Assembly: GCA_001910725.1 (NCBI GenBank)
Contig: MJGA01000006.1
Location: 1,426,001-1,490,000 of the forward strand
From: Phanerodontia chrysosporium
Taxonomy: Eukaryota > Basidiomycota > Agaricomycetes > Polyporales > Phanerochaetaceae
Length of the DNA: 64,000 bases
Direction of reading: 5' to 3'
Part shown: positions 11,033 to 23,577 of the stretch, piece after piece
How positions within the stretch are numbered: the first letter of the stretch is position 1
Layout: the number at the start of each line of letters is the position of its first letter
Translations under genes and position numbers: made by a program
Notes under the pieces: generated by a model
Seen by the model: the letters and a program-made list of their open reading frames with translations, nothing else
Told to the model about the DNA's origin: nothing
The model's database searches: none

Positions 11033-13182
11033 ATGACGACACAGTTCGATAATATCTATCACGGACTGTCTCCCGAGGTCGGCAGTAAGTCTTCCTTCTA
11101 GCCGCCGGTCAAGTTATGAATTGACATGCTCTGATAGAGCTGCGTATTGCGGCAAGCGGCATGGCCTGGAGGGGTGAAGAGAGCCAGCAGACCATAGCTA
11201 TTCCTGCAGAAGAGATGAAATGGGCTCAATGGGTCCGTGTCGCACGGAATTACCAGCTCAGAATAGGTCTCGGCAATAAGGATAAGAAGAACGCAGACAG
11301 AAAGAGAGAGACCTTCGACGGCTTTGCACGGGACGATCATGATAAACTTGCTCAGCTGATGAAGCAACACTTCAGCATTGTTTTGGAGACGAAAGAGGTC
11401 TCGGTGAAGGGTTGGAACTGGGGTATGACCGACTTCCAGGGTGAGTAATATTGGCTGTGGCCGGTTGGAGTGATTTCACACGCGTCCCCTAGGCCAAGAC
11501 CTCGTATTTCTCGTGTCAAACAAAACCGCATTCGAACTACCTCTCAATAAGGTCGCAAACTCCAACATTGCGGGCAGAACAGAGGTCTCTCTTGAGTACC
11601 CAGTAGCTGCTCAAGTGGACAAGAAGGCGGCTCGCCACGGACCAGACGAACTAACCGAGATTCGCTTCTACGTACCTGGAACACACACGAAGGAGGCTCG
11701 AGGCTCTGATGCAGGTTCACAAAAGTCTGACGACGACGAAGAGGAGATCAGCGCGGCGCAAGCTTTCCACGACACCATCAAAGAGAAGGCGGAGATTGGC
11801 CAGGTCACCGGCGATATTATCCTCAGTTTCGAAGAGGTCCTTGTCCTCACTCCTCGTGGAAGATACGATGTCGACATGTTCCGCGACTTTCTCCGGTTGC
11901 GCGGAAAGACGTACGACTACAAGATCCTCTATACCACCATTGCTAAACTATTCCTTCTCCCGAAGGATGATCTACATGTCCTTTTCATTGTGAGTACAAC
12001 TTCAGTCATATGGCATAGTTCACTGATCGAACTCGACGTCAGCTTGGCCTGAGCACTCCGATTCGTCAAGGTCAAACGCGCTATCAGTACTTGGTCATGC
12101 AATTCAGCAGAGACGAAGAGAGTACCGCTGAGCTGAACATGTCGGAGGAGGAAATTGCAAAATACGACCGCCTGAAGAAGTCGTATGACGAGCCTACATT
12201 CGAAGTCGTCTCCAGCATATTCCGTGCATTGTCAGGCAGGAAGATCATTGGAACAAGTCAATTCCACAGGTACGCAGTTACGCCCGTTGCATCAGCACAT
12301 CGCAGCTTATAGGACATGCAGCCGAGATGGTCACTCTGCCGTCAAAGCCAACCTGAAGGCAGTCCAAGGCGACCTTTTCATGCTGGAAAAATACATCTTC
12401 TTCGTGTCGAAGACCCCTACTCTCATCGAGATATCGGATATCCACCAGGCCGTCTTCTCGCGTCTCGGCTCTGGGATGGGCGCTACTGCTGCTCGTACCT
12501 TTGACTTGAAGATTGTCACGAAGAGTGGTCCGGAGTACACTTTCACCTCAATTAACAAGGAGGAGCACGAGGTGACGGAGGCTTACCTCAAGGAGAAGAA
12601 GGTCAAGATCAAGAGCGAGATGATGGAGGGTGAGCTCATCATGACCGCCGACGATGACGACGAGGAGATGCAGAGCGTGGTCAGCGACGGCGAAGAGGCG
12701 CCGCGGCCCCGGACCGGTGGCTTCGACGACGATGAGGACAGTGAGGAAGGTGAGTAACGCTTCACATATGACAGACAGCTGGCATTCTCAACGTATATTC
12801 CGTAGACGAGGACTTCCACGCGTCCGACTCCGACTCCGGATCGCCGACCGATAGCTCGTCGGACGAGGAGGGCGGCGAGACTGCCTCCGACGCAAGCGGC
12901 GATCGCGAGTTCCTGGGTAAAGGCAAGGGCAAGGGTAAAGCACCAGCAAAGAAGGCGCCAGCAAAGAAGTCCAAGGCGAAGGCAGAGGAGAGCGACGCCG
13001 AGGAGGACAAACCGAAGAAGGCCGCTCCACGACCCAAGCCCAAGCCCAAGAAGAAGGGCTCTGACGACGAGGCAATGGACGTAGACGAGGAGAAGCCCAA
13101 GCCAAAACCCAAGCCCAAGCCGAAGGCAACAGAGCCGGAGGAAGGGCCGGCAAAGAAGAAGTTGAAGAAATCCACAGATTAG
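11033..13182 (+). CDS. POB3: FACT complex subunit Pob3 (SSRP1 homologue)
   Basis: Histone chaperone subunit that, with Spt16, reorganises nucleosomes during transcription and replication. Six exons: 11033-11084, 11138-11440, 11493-11989, 12043-12269, 12322-12749 and 12806-13182, together 1,884 nt and 627 residues with no frame problem. N-terminus MTTQFDNIYHGLSPEVGKLR; SSRP1/Pob3 PH-like modules include WRVARN-type sequence (WAQWVRVARNYQL), GWNWGMTDFQG and the middle domain with FRDFLRLRGKTYDYKI, HVLFILGLSTPIRQGQTRY and VQGDLFMLEKYIFFV. The tail is strongly acidic (DDDDEEMQSVVSDGEE) and ends in a lysine/proline-rich basic stretch. As expected for fungal Pob3 there is no HMG box, which in animals is fused to SSRP1. 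An open frame on the opposite strand at 12583-13191 is a low-complexity shadow of the tail. Confidence 0.95.
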
Positions 13183-13468
13183 ACTTCGCATTTTTTCTGG
13201 ACTTCACTCCCTACTGCCTCCAGCCATCTACTCTGTTTGTCTCGTGCTACTTTGTATCAATATATATTTCGATCCTCGTCTGTGAGGTGCTACAGATGTC
13301 AATTCCATGTTCTACTTTACAAGCTCTCGAATACAGTTCGATGATGTTAGGATGTCTACAGGAAAGAACGTGTGGATAGTCAAGACGAAGTGTTCAAAGA
13401 TACTACCAGAGAACCAAAAAGCGATTAGGTGATCAACAAAAGAACGAAGAGCTAGGTTGAATGTCTGT
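13183..13468. other. 3' spacer between convergent genes
   Basis: AT-rich convergent 3' region shared by POB3 (+) and the RA-PH gene (-). It contains TATATATTT-type sequence near 13261-13270 that may serve in 3'-end formation. Confidence 0.4.
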
Positions 13469-16400
13469 CTATGAACTTTTAGCCAGGAGCGAGCCTGGCA
13501 TGAAGACCGGTGCCACTGCCGGGGGCGGCTCCGTGGATGCGCTTTGTGCGCCACTGAAGTTGACAAGAGGTTGCGCAGGGCGTTTGCGGGTCCCAGAGCG
13601 CGACAAGGACGCGCCTGCGTTAGCAGTTGTGGACAAAACGTTGCGATCTTGGTACAAGATGTAGGACTTCGAGAGAAGACGTCAGCAGCGGCTCGGGAAC
13701 ATCTGGACGACCAGACTCACGCGGGCGATGAGGATCTTCTCTACCCAATTCTCGCCTTCCTTTTGGTCGCACGAGAAAACGTGCACATAGTCCGACGTAC
13801 TTTCGAAGAACGAGATGTTGTCCGTCGATTTGACAGCAAACACGTATGCCTTGGGCGCCTTACTGATGCGGGTGACGATGTAGGCGTCGAAGTTGTTGAG
13901 TGAACAGAGCTGAACCTGGTCCTTTCCCTGTAACACGGATCGTCAGACCACAGAAACACAAAGCGCGCGGGGACTCCACGTACTGTGTCTCGCTTAGAGA
14001 GCCAGAGGCTGTGCTCCCTGAGTTCGAGCCACCGCTTCTGCCACTTCCGCGCTTGTACTCCCATTGCACGAAGCCTCCACAGACCGGGGAGCTTGATGGG
14101 ATGGCCTTCACTACGCGTCAGCAAAGCGGCGTACATAGGCAATGTGCAACTTACAGCTCGACTAAGCTTCGGGGCCAGCAGAGTCTTCTTCGCCATCAGG
14201 ACGTTGACAGTCTTGTTCGACACCCACGAGTTGGTGACGTCAGACAAGACCTCGAAGCTGCGTATAGGCCGCTCTGCACGGGCGAATGCGTGGTGAGCAA
14301 AGAAGACGCGACTACGACCAGAGCCTACGTACCCATGCCAAAGTCCTGACTGACCTCCCACATCATCCACCCGTTCGCCGCGCCATCATCGAGCGCCGCC
14401 TGGTTCTGTAGGATCTCGAGGACGTCTCGCGCCGTGGAGGTCGCGGTAATCTCGACCTGGCAGAAGCGCTGCAGGGTGCCCACGAACACACGCTGCTGCC
14501 ACGCCGGCATCTTTGCGACGGGCGCGGGCATCGGCGGCACGGGGGGCCGCGCATCGTGCTCGAGCGAGGGCCGCGCAGACCGCTCGAGGCTCGGCCGGCG
14601 CGAGTGCGAGCGGCTCGACTTCGCCCTCTCGAGCCCGCCTGCCGCATGTGGCGGCAGGGCCGGGGCAGGCTGGGAATCGGGCGGCTGCGCGCGCCGCGTG
14701 GCGCCCGTGTTGCTACGGCCCAGCTGCGCCCCTGCAAATGGAACGGGTGGAAGCTCAGACTCGCCGCCGGTCGTGCGTGGCCGGTGGAAGGAGCGCATGG
14801 AGCGCAGACGGAGCGCGGTGTCGCCATCCTGCATCGATGGTCTCGGGATCGCGTGCTGATCGTGCTGGCTGGGAATGCGGCTGGAGGCCTGCTTGGGGAC
14901 TGAGGCTGGGGCGCATCCTGCGACGAAGCCCGTGCAGACACAGGTGGCGCCTGAGGCAGAGGCGGCGCAGCCTGTACGTTCAGCAGCTTCCTGGTGAGCT
15001 CGCCCATCGCGAACGGGCTGCCGCCCATTTGACTGGGCAAGGTCTTAGTGCGCGGGCGTCCAATGGGTTTGGGCGGTTCCTGTGGGGCAGGGGCCGCACG
15101 GGATGCAGAAGGGGGTCGCGATGCGGACCGCTCGGGCGTGACTCGCTGGGTGGGGATAGGCGGAAGCTCTGTGGTTGGGGGCTCAGAAGGTCCGGGCGGC
15201 GGAGGCTCCGGGCCCTCCGCTTCTGAACTGCCTCGTCCCGCACCTGTCTGCGAATTGTCCGCTGAGCCCTGAGAGCAGTCGGAATCTGCTGAGCGAGGGG
15301 GACATCGTCATCCTCGCTGGAAGAGCTGGATCGTCCTCTGCGGCGAGACGACTTCTGCCGCGTAGCAGCGTCCTCGTCATCCGAGCTGTCTTCGTCGCTG
15401 GAAGTCTCCTCGCTGGTGTAGTCAGGAGCTGAGGTGCGCGGCTGGGGTCGTCGGTAGCGGTCGTCATCCCCGTCTCGGTCGCGCCGCCCACCTCCCGAGC
15501 CTCCGCCAAACCCCATCCCCCCTGTGCGACCACTGCCAGTCCCCGAGGGTGCCCCGAAGTGTCGTCCAGTGCTTCCACCCTGCGCGCTGCTTTCACCACG
15601 CTGAGTCTGGCTCCTGCCGCTGCGAGAGCCTTCTTCTCCTGCGTCGACGTGTTCGGGCGCAGAGGTATATCGGCTAGAGCCCGTGTCTGATAAAGCAAAG
15701 AAGCTCGAGCCAGACAGTCGCGCCCTGATGTCTGCGCCGGAGCTCTCGCTCAGCTCGGGATCCTCGACACATGGCAAATGTGTGACGGGTGGTGCAGGCT
15801 CCTCCAGACGTGGCAACCTCGCCGTGGGAGACGGGGATCTCGACACGGGCGCCGTCAGGAACTCATCTTCGCTCGAGTCGCTGTGATTGGACAAGAACTC
15901 TGCATCGTCATACACACTCGACACCGTGGATGACGGGCGCAGGGCATCAGCGTGCGTCGTGGATGAGAGAGGGAGAGTCTCCATGCGTGGAAGTCTCGGT
16001 GCTGCGCCATCCTGGCCAGGCGGAGAAGGGAGATGTGATGGGGGCTGCTCCCGCAGGTTGTGGGCACGGACGGTCTGGACCGAGCTGCCGGGCTCGAAAT
16101 CGCAGGATGAACCTTCATCGAGTGTGAGCGCAGACACGGCATCTTGCGGGGGAGAAGGCGAGAAATGTGACATCGCTCGGGAGTAGTCATACTCAAGCGT
16201 GGCTGTCAGGTCGTCATAGAATGTATTCCGGGACTGCTGCGAGAAGACGGAGAACGCGGGGGCCTGCGCAGTGAGATTTGGCGTGGGCGGGAACGAGGGT
16301 TCGGGAGAACTGCAGCTATCTTCGAGGGTTCGCGATGCATGGGTATCGAAGGTTCCGAAGGGTATATGCGCTGGCGGGTATGCATCAAATGTAGATTGAG

Positions 16401-17391
16401 TTATTGCACTCGTGGGGGTCTGAACAGCACCTTCATGCACATACTCTGTAGACCTATCGGGCTCAAGAGAGGAAGCATACTCGCTGTGGTCATCGAGCTC
16501 ATTCTCCTGAGAGTCATCGAAGAAGCTGTAACACTCTGGCTCTTCGACGGACGCGGCATGATCTGCAGCAGAGCTACAACGCGACGATGAGCCCGGTGCT
16601 TGGCCGGGAGTAGCACATCTCTCTGGATCAGTCGGAGACGACTCGATCATAGACCATGGCTCAGCAGGCAGCTTTGCCCCTACGCGTCCGCGCTTCACCT
16701 GCATGGTCCGTAAGCTTATCATCTGCCATGACAGCGGGGCGTTAAAAGAACTGACCTTTGGAACAACGATGTTCATCTCGGCTAGTGTGTGGAGAGAAGG
16801 CAGGGAAGGGCGAGGAGAGAACGCCGGGCGAGTGTAAGCCGGTCGTAGTTGAGCATTGCCAGAAGACCTGGGTCGCGGTTGAACTGTAGCAGCTCTCCGA
16901 GAAGGTACAGGAGTAGGGGGAGGTGGGGCTGGTGGATACGCCCAAGGTGGCAGAGGGCTACCGTCCGAGTCCTCGAGCTCAGCAGCACTCTGTGCGAGCG
17001 GGGACCGTGGCGTCACTCTTGGAGATCTCGGAGAAGACACAGCAGCCATGTCGATAGAGATGTTAGGCTGCACTAGGGATGGGCGTCGCGGAGGAGGCGC
17101 GGGCTCGCTAAAGACTACAGTAGAAGGCCCTGGAGAGAGACTCGCAAAAGGATCATCGTCTAGAAGGTCTGAGGGTGGAGAGTTTCTCGGGGTATTGTCA
17201 CAGGATGAGCGAGAGGGATCGCGGATTGGAATCGCAGGCGGTAATACATATTGCGAGGTAGTCGCGGCAGCGGACTGAGAACGCGCTCTTTGGCTGGCGT
17301 ACGGTGGGGAATCGCCTTCCCCCGAAGAGTGAGACGGATGAAAAAACGGGGGAATCAGAATGGCTTGCAATGAGCGACGCTTCTTGACCAT
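13469..17391 (-). CDS. RA-PH domain protein, long disordered N-terminus; two frame breaks
   Basis: Large protein with a Ras-association-like module followed by a pleckstrin-homology domain, similar in architecture to fungal PH proteins and animal MRL/Grb7 adaptors; likely links a small GTPase and phosphoinositides at the membrane. Start MVKKRRSLQAILIPPFFHPS at 17391; about 700 residues of serine/proline-rich, probably unstructured sequence follow, ending near DDVPLAQQIPTALRAQRT. The RA-like part reads FCQVEITATSTARDVLEIL and WMMWEVSQDFGM, splicing to RPIRSFEVLSDVTNSW. The PH part has GLWRLRAM, RKWQKRWLELREHSLWL and FDAYIVTRISKAPKAYVFAVKS. It stops at 13469-13471. Two frame switches lie in the GC-rich linker, at about 15.14-15.26 kb and 14.86-14.95 kb; each fits loss of one base, though unrecognised small introns cannot be excluded. 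Confidence 0.72.
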
Positions 17392-20248
17392 GTTAGGCTG
17401 GCTACGGTCTGGGGGAGCAGACGATAGGGTGGGACAGTCGAGGGCTGTCTGCGGGATTTTGGGCGAGGCAGGGGAAAGGACAGGCGATGGAGGGAGTGGA
17501 AGGTCACTGGTCCAGATGGCGGAATAAATCTGACATAACGAAAGGTAAGACGCGGGTACACGCAAAGCAAAAAGGACAGAAGAGCGGTGTAGCTTCGACA
17601 ACCACGCGCAGTGATGCACGCGTAGTTAGAGCGAAGCGCGAAATAGGGTTGGCTCCGGTCTTCGATTCCTCTGTCCTCCACGAGGATCAGGCGCAGTAGT
17701 TCATTCTGCGCAGGGCAGAAGAAAGATGGGGATTGTGGGGGATGGTTCTGAAGGAAACGAGAGGATAGACGGTGCTCACAGAAGGACCCTTTCCTATTGT
17801 CTCTCCAAGGCGGACGCTAACGCTACAGGAGACGAGACAACCGTCCTCGAGATGCGCATGCACAGCGACACGACTCAAGTCGTGTGATAGGACGCTGCAG
17901 GCGAGGGGACGGTCGAGGGACGCGTGGGGAGCGCGGGTTGGATGCGCGGACGGCTTGGGCGTCCAAGATGGTGGTTGGGGGAAGAGAAGGAGGGCATCCG
18001 TGTCTTGCGGGGGCATCTGCGGAGGGAACGTCAGAGTCACGCCGGGAGTGGGTATTACGAATATTTCGTGGGACCTGGACTCGCTCGTTCGGAGGGTGTT
18101 GTTCAGTCCAGCGTGCTCGGACAGCACTTGGCGCCTAAGCCCCAGCCAGGTCCTGGAGACAGACGCCCAAACGCCGCCGGCAACATATTCCCGATTCAGA
18201 GGTTATCTCACCTTTTCACAAAATAATTACGGGGGCCCTTGAGCAAGCGTTTGCCTCCGTGTCCCCGGTGCCGCACCTTATATCGCACCCTACACTCGCA
18301 TGAAACACTTGATTGCCGTAGCGAAAGGCTCGCTTTGCGACCATCACTGGCCGCAGTCGCTCTGCCATCGTGCCGTTGAGAGCACGGATTTCTCGTCGCA
18401 AAAATAACCAGGAAATCAGCGAGGAGATCGCACAACAGATCTCTCAACGACCGCGAGCGGTGGGAAGAGGCACAACCCTAAAATTCATCCTCTAGGAAAA
18501 TCGTCGGGGTGATGAGCTCTTCCTATGGGATGCACCTCGGGAAGCTCCCTGCCCGGGATCCAGACCGTCCACGCCGCGGTCCAATCGACTTTACCCTTGT
18601 TCTAACCTTCTCGGACCCTCGTCCGCCTCCCACTTCGCGACCTCCAGAATCTTTCAGCCAAAGGCTCTCCCGACGTCACTCTTCATGGTGAACACGCTCG
18701 GCAGCAGCGGCACGACAGCGGCCGTTATACAAGTCAGGTGTGTCCTGCGTCGTCGCGCTGTGTATTCCCGCCGTAATATCGCGGTTGCAGGGTCGTAGCA
18801 CATCGTCAATATCTGACATGAGCTTGGCATTTATGCCGGTTTTTCTTGGAAGGGCCGGGGAATGGTGCGGACGCGCTCAAAAGGGTCAGATGCGTTGCGC
18901 CAATGAGAACACCGTGCACCTTGTGGATTATTACGTTGGTGGGTATGGCGGCTTGGTTATGCATGACGCTTGTCTTCACCCAGCGCGCCCAATATCTGCA
19001 CTGTCCGACAAATCGTCTGGTCCTGATGCTCCTACCTATCAGGTCCTGGAGGCCCTCTTTCTTCCGTCTAGCGAGGTGTTGGGCTGCATGCTGTCCGAAA
19101 GCCAGTACGTATCCTGGCTCGCTATGCTACACATGTCTGACAATCATATCATGGACTCGTAGGGCCTTGGCTGCTGAGAGGTCTCAAATGGCAACCGTGG
19201 CGCTTCGGCCGACTCGTTGTCGCGGTGCCTGACAATGTGTTGTGGCGAACAAGCTACGCCTGCGCAGCGTTTTGCCCTCTAGAAGAGAGCGGGCCTCGAT
19301 ACCACTTGGATTACGTGCCTCTTGCCGTCATCGTGGAGAGCTTGACCGCCTATATGAGTGATCCTGGAGGATACTTGAATCAGCCACGTTATTCCAGGTC
19401 CCGTGCTTCACGCGTCCTCTGCAACTCACTTGACTCAAAGTCTGTCTACTAGTGTCACGAGGAGGATTACTCGGCGTTCTTCAGTCTAGCATTCGTGTAA
19501 GCCTATCACGACGTCCTCGCCAGGGATTCGGACGCGTCATTGGCGATGACAAGACACCGAACGGCACGTGGTCGTCTAGACGACATCTTCCAACCCTCGA
19601 GGATCTATGTCAAGGGATTGTTCATTCTCCACAGACTTTATACGCGTGAAGCAGAAGTGCAGAACTCTGTCCTTGGGCAGCGCTGCCCATGACCGTGGCA
19701 ACTCGTTTGTCCTCGGCTGCATTCGCCGTCGCTTTCGCCGTGGTCGTCATCGTGCTTGTCACGTGAAGGACCGTGCCGCGACGCGACGCGCTTCGGCGGA
19801 GCCGTGAACGCTGATTGGTAAGCGTCATGCCTGCGAGCCCGCTCCCGCGTTCTTACCAACTCCTGCGCAGGACTGAATGCCTCTTGTGCTAGCGTATGCT
19901 CACGGCGCCGGCTGCGCTGCACGCATGTGAACGGTCACGTGCGAAGGCCAAGTGTTGTACCCGCAACAGCTGCTGCAGCGTATTCCAGCGTCCTACTTGC
20001 CTCCTAACGCGCGTTGGTTCGTCAGCCAGCTGCGGTACCGCACCAAGCGACCGCATTCATTTTGATCGGGCCTCCAGGTCACGGGGGCTATGACATTGTA
20101 CCAGCAGGTTACACGGTGTATGGCACGCGCACGTCTCTCAGGGAGGATTCCCGCGCGTCATCGTCACTGGACCGACGGAAAGCATTTATACCTCTCCCAG
20201 CCAGCTTGTGGATTCCACAGAGCTCTCCACCTTCTCAACACAACTGCC
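17392..20248. other. Gene-poor interval of about 2.9 kb
   Basis: No supported gene. The left end is the 5' region of the RA-PH gene. From 18.74 to 19.45 kb there are medium open frames (e.g. 19225-19452) with no recognisable domain and no convincing exon chain; they could be a decayed or orphan gene. The right end holds the promoter of the questin-oxidase-like gene. Confidence 0.45.
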
Positions 20249-22023
20249 ATGGACGCCAGCACCGAACAACTCAACGTCCGCTTCCCCAAGCCTGCTTCCC
20301 CTCCAGCCTCCATCGTGTCGAACCCCGTTCGCCACGCTGGCTGGACGAACGAGTCCACCAGAGCAGTGCTTGAATGCCTCAAGGACAATCACAAGCGATT
20401 CCACATATTCTTCAACGAGAAGGGCTTCCACAAGTGCGTTAGGCTCTGTGTGTCGCGTTCGAGTACTGAAAGACCACGATTCTTAGCCACTCTTCTCACC
20501 ACCTCCTGGCCATCTATGCCATGGGTGCAAGCCCGGAGGTCGTGCGAGCGGCGTATGGAACCCACACCGTGTATCAACGCCCCGCGTTCCCACCGCCGGA
20601 GAACGCTGAAGCGAAGGAGACTCAGGTCATTACAGAGTCCAACTGGAAAGACTTCCTAGGAGATGAACGGTACGTCTCGAATCTCCTTGCAGGATTGTAG
20701 GCTTACAAATAACGGAATGGTCCAGGTACTACCAGGCATACGTCGCCTTTTTCTCCGGGCTGCTTCTCTCAGGCAAAGAGAATGCTCTTCGAAGCATCAT
20801 GGATGACTACATCTTCTCCGTGGACGCGAACCTCGTGCCCGGAAAAGCCGGCGTGAAGCCGTTCATGCTCAGCCGACTCCTCGCTGGATTCTTGCACCCG
20901 TTGATCCATCTCGGGTACGGCGCAGAATTCAGTCTTCCCGGACTGGCTGCAGAAGGTCAGTGGACATCGGAACATGCATGTCGAGCCATCTGACAAGCCC
21001 TTGCAGGCCTTGCTCAAGCTGCCGTACATCGTGTCGAAGCCGAGATCGCGTTCGCGCCAAAGTTCTTCGGCGTTTCCGATCGGACGCTACCGCAGCCGGA
21101 CTCGTCTCCAAGCTCGGCTCTCTGTCTCTGTTCGGTACGGCCAACACGGCGTCGGAGAGCCGCCTGTGGACGTCCACGCGCTGTCTATTCTCGCGAAAGT
21201 GTCCAAGGATCCGACTTTCGCCCCGGAGAACATGGGCTTGCCTCTTCCGCCGGACCAGGGCCGTAGGAGCATCGACGTCGCCGTTGGCCACGCCAACGGG
21301 AAACTCTTGGAGTATGCCGAGGAGTGGGCGAACACCGTCCGCGCAGATCCGAGTGTCTTGGCGAGGAAGCTCGAAGAGGTCATCTGGATGAACTCCGTCG
21401 TGTACGGCGTCGCCGGCTGGGGCGGCAGAGCGCAGGGCGGAGACAAACGAGGCCATTTCAACGCCGACTTCTTCTAGTAAGTGCCGCAACCAAGCCTAAG
21501 AGCACGTCGCTGACCAGATCATAGCATGCACGGCGTGACTTCAGCGCTGATGATGGTCCCGTTGGTGAACACCGCGAGCCCGGACGGCGCGGCGCTCCTC
21601 CTGCGCACCTACTTCCTCTTCTCGCTCGCGCTGTACGTCGTGCGCGGGCGGCCCGCGCTCCCGATCTCCGACTTCTACGACACGACCTCGCTCTACCCGA
21701 CGCCGCCCGGCGCCCAGAGCGCCGCGGCGCAGGGCACGCTCGCGCCGAGCGGCACGCCGAACCCGTGGCTGCCCGTCGTGCAGACGACGCTCGTGCACCC
21801 GAACGAGCACCTCTGCAAGGCGCAGCGCGCGCTCCTGCACTTTGCGCAGTGCTTCGGCATCGCGGAGCCCGGCGCGTTCGCGGGGTGCGGCCTGGACGGC
21901 GCGGACCGCCTCGACGGGACGCTGTTCGTGCGGGCTGCGGTGCTGACGGCGGACAGGCTCGGCTGGATGCGTGAGGGCGAGACGCAGAGGGAGTGGGATT
22001 TTGCTGGGTTCTTCAAGAACTGA
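20249..22023 (+). CDS. Questin oxidase-like protein (AflY/HypY type), two frame breaks
   Basis: Member of the questin oxidase-like family, whose characterised members do Baeyer-Villiger-type ring opening in polyketide pathways; the role of basidiomycete members is largely unknown. Exons start at 20249, 20487 and 20726, with others at 21007 and 21525. Motifs: KRFHIFFNEKGFHNHSSHHL, LLAIYAMGASPEVVRAAYGT, TVYQRPAFPPP, then PFMSRLL-type helix (KPFMLSRLLAGFLHPLIHLGYG) split across text as KPFMLSRLLAG and HPLIHLGYG, and GHFNADFFYMHGVTSALMM across the last intron. The final exon (21525-22023) is intact and ends MREGETQREWDFAGFFKN. Between about 21085 and 21162 the frame changes twice, each time by one missing base: DRTLPQPDSS, then SKLGSLSLFGTANTASE, then PPVDVHALSILAKV. 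No polyketide synthase or other pathway gene is nearby, so this is probably not part of a metabolite cluster. Confidence 0.78.
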
Positions 22024-22590
22024 AAGTGTGACTTCGTAACTTCGCAGCGGCGTTTCGGAAGTGATTGATTCTGCCCATCTTTCTCCTGTCATACCTCGAT
22101 ACATCGTGCAGAGGTTCCCCAAGCTACATAACATTCGTATGCCGGTCGGTTCTTATTCAGGCGGTTGGGAAGGACCGATAGCAGTGCAGCTTTGCAGAGT
22201 CGTCATTGTAATGGCTCGATTCTCTTCCAACCTGGCATCAGCAAAATAGTGGTAGAAATGTACCTCGATATACTCTGGTATCATAGCTGGATCACGGGAT
22301 AATGCATGGATTGCGGGGACCACAAAGATATCGCGAATTATTTGTCCTACCCTATTCTTATTGCTCGGCGCGCGGGAAACCGCACCAACCGCGAGACGCC
22401 GATTATACCTGACACCCGGGCTATTTTACCGCAGCTTACCGCAAGCTGGAAAATATATCGTGGTTTACTGCGGCATTTTCCAGGCAGAGATTATCAGAAT
22501 CCCCTGCTATTCCCATGGGTTTCCCAGCCTCGCACTCGGTATACATACTGCATGCTAGTTCATATGATATTTTATTGGTGTATCTACTCC
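22024..22590. other. AT-rich intergenic spacer
   Basis: Convergent 3' spacer of 567 bases. No gene supported. Confidence 0.4.
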
Positions 22591-23577
22591 TCAAGCTGTC
22601 AATGGCACCTTCGCCATGAGCACGAGCATCTCCAAGCCGATGTTCGCTGCGGCGATTTGTGTGATCTCATCTAGCAGGTGGTGCTGTCAGCCCAAGGCTC
22701 GTGATAGACCAAGCGCATACAACCCACCTTGGGTGTCGTAGCCCGGCGTAACCTCGACGATGTCCGCGAAGACGATCTTCAGGTCGGCCAGGCCAGGCCC
22801 TCCTTGTATGCGTAGTAGAAGTAGCTTCCGTGCGAGACGGGCACCTCCTCGCCCGGCAGCCACGGGCTGTCGGGGTCGTTCCAGTCGGTGGGCTTCTACG
22901 TGTCTAATTGCACGGTGTGAGCACCACTGCATGGGAAGGGCACATGCAACACGTACCGAGGTGGCTGTCAAAGTGGATGACGCTGCGAGTGCCACGTTAG
23001 ATGTACTGAGGCGCATATAACCACCGGGCGAAGTGGCGACACACCTCACAGGACCGTACACCTGCGCGACGCCGCGGAGCAGCGGGAGCGTGATTGTGTG
23101 GTCGCCGCCCTGCAGCACACGAGATGAGCAGCCGACGTGTGGATGTGAGACACGGGGGACACACCAGCGTGAGCACGCGCAGGTGGAACTTGCCGTCCTT
23201 CGCAATGCTCTTCTTGCCTGCGGCTGCTTGCGCCGCGCCGCGGAGGGAAGAACGCGCGAGGAGCGCACTGTTTGCAATCTCGAGCTGGCGCAGCGCGACC
23301 TTGTTGTCGACGAAGACCATCGCTGCGAGCGCGGTGAGTAATTGGGAGGTTGTGGGTGTAGGAGCACGCACGGACGTCGCCGCAGTCGACCACGTCTAGA
23401 TGGTCGCTCACGCGCAGCTTCATGGGCAGGTTGATCCGGTCGACGCTGAGCCGCCGCGAGCCCTGGCGAACGCTGTTCAGGCCGAAGCACGCTCTGCAAT
23501 TATAAGTCGTGAGGAAGAGGTATGGGCCGTGTGTGCTCACCCAGGGCGGTAGCTCGTAGCAGTATCAAACGGTGCAC
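22591..23577 (-). pseudogene. Agmatinase/ureohydrolase gene, disrupted
   Basis: Remnant of a ureohydrolase (agmatinase type, Mn-dependent hydrolysis of guanidino groups). Ordered minus-strand pieces: GAPFDTATSYRPG, then FGLNSVRQGSRRLSVDRINL, DHLDVVDCGDV, a VDNKVALRQLE helix, GGDHTITLPLLRGVAQVYGPV (metal-binding His, here cited in part as GGDHTITLPLL), VIHFDSHLD, KPTDWNDPDSPWLPGEE, HGSYFYYAYKEGLA, DLKIVFADIVEVTPGYDTQ, and the end AANIGLEMLVLMAKVPLTA before the stop at 22591-22593. Two serious lesions: the conserved tryptophan of HLDTWKP is a TAG (22896-22898), and sequence jumps from KEGLA (about 22803) straight to DLKIVF, omitting roughly 100 residues that should include the second DxDxxDP metal-ligand motif. 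The upstream N-terminal exon is not clearly found; a candidate piece lies at 23640-23720. Almost certainly not an active enzyme as sequenced. Confidence 0.8.

Noticed and set aside
12583..13191. 202-codon minus-strand frame rich in Leu/Ser
   Set aside because: Antisense of the acidic and Lys/Pro-rich POB3 tail.
18740..19452. Overlapping open frames of 75-140 codons
   Set aside because: No recognisable domain, no consistent exon chain, and no support for expression from sequence alone.
20249..22023. Possible metabolite gene cluster around the questin-oxidase-like gene
   Set aside because: No polyketide synthase, transporter or transcription factor nearby; neighbours are unrelated.
21541..22134. 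Arg-rich minus-strand frame
   Set aside because: Antisense shadow of the last exon of the questin-oxidase-like gene.
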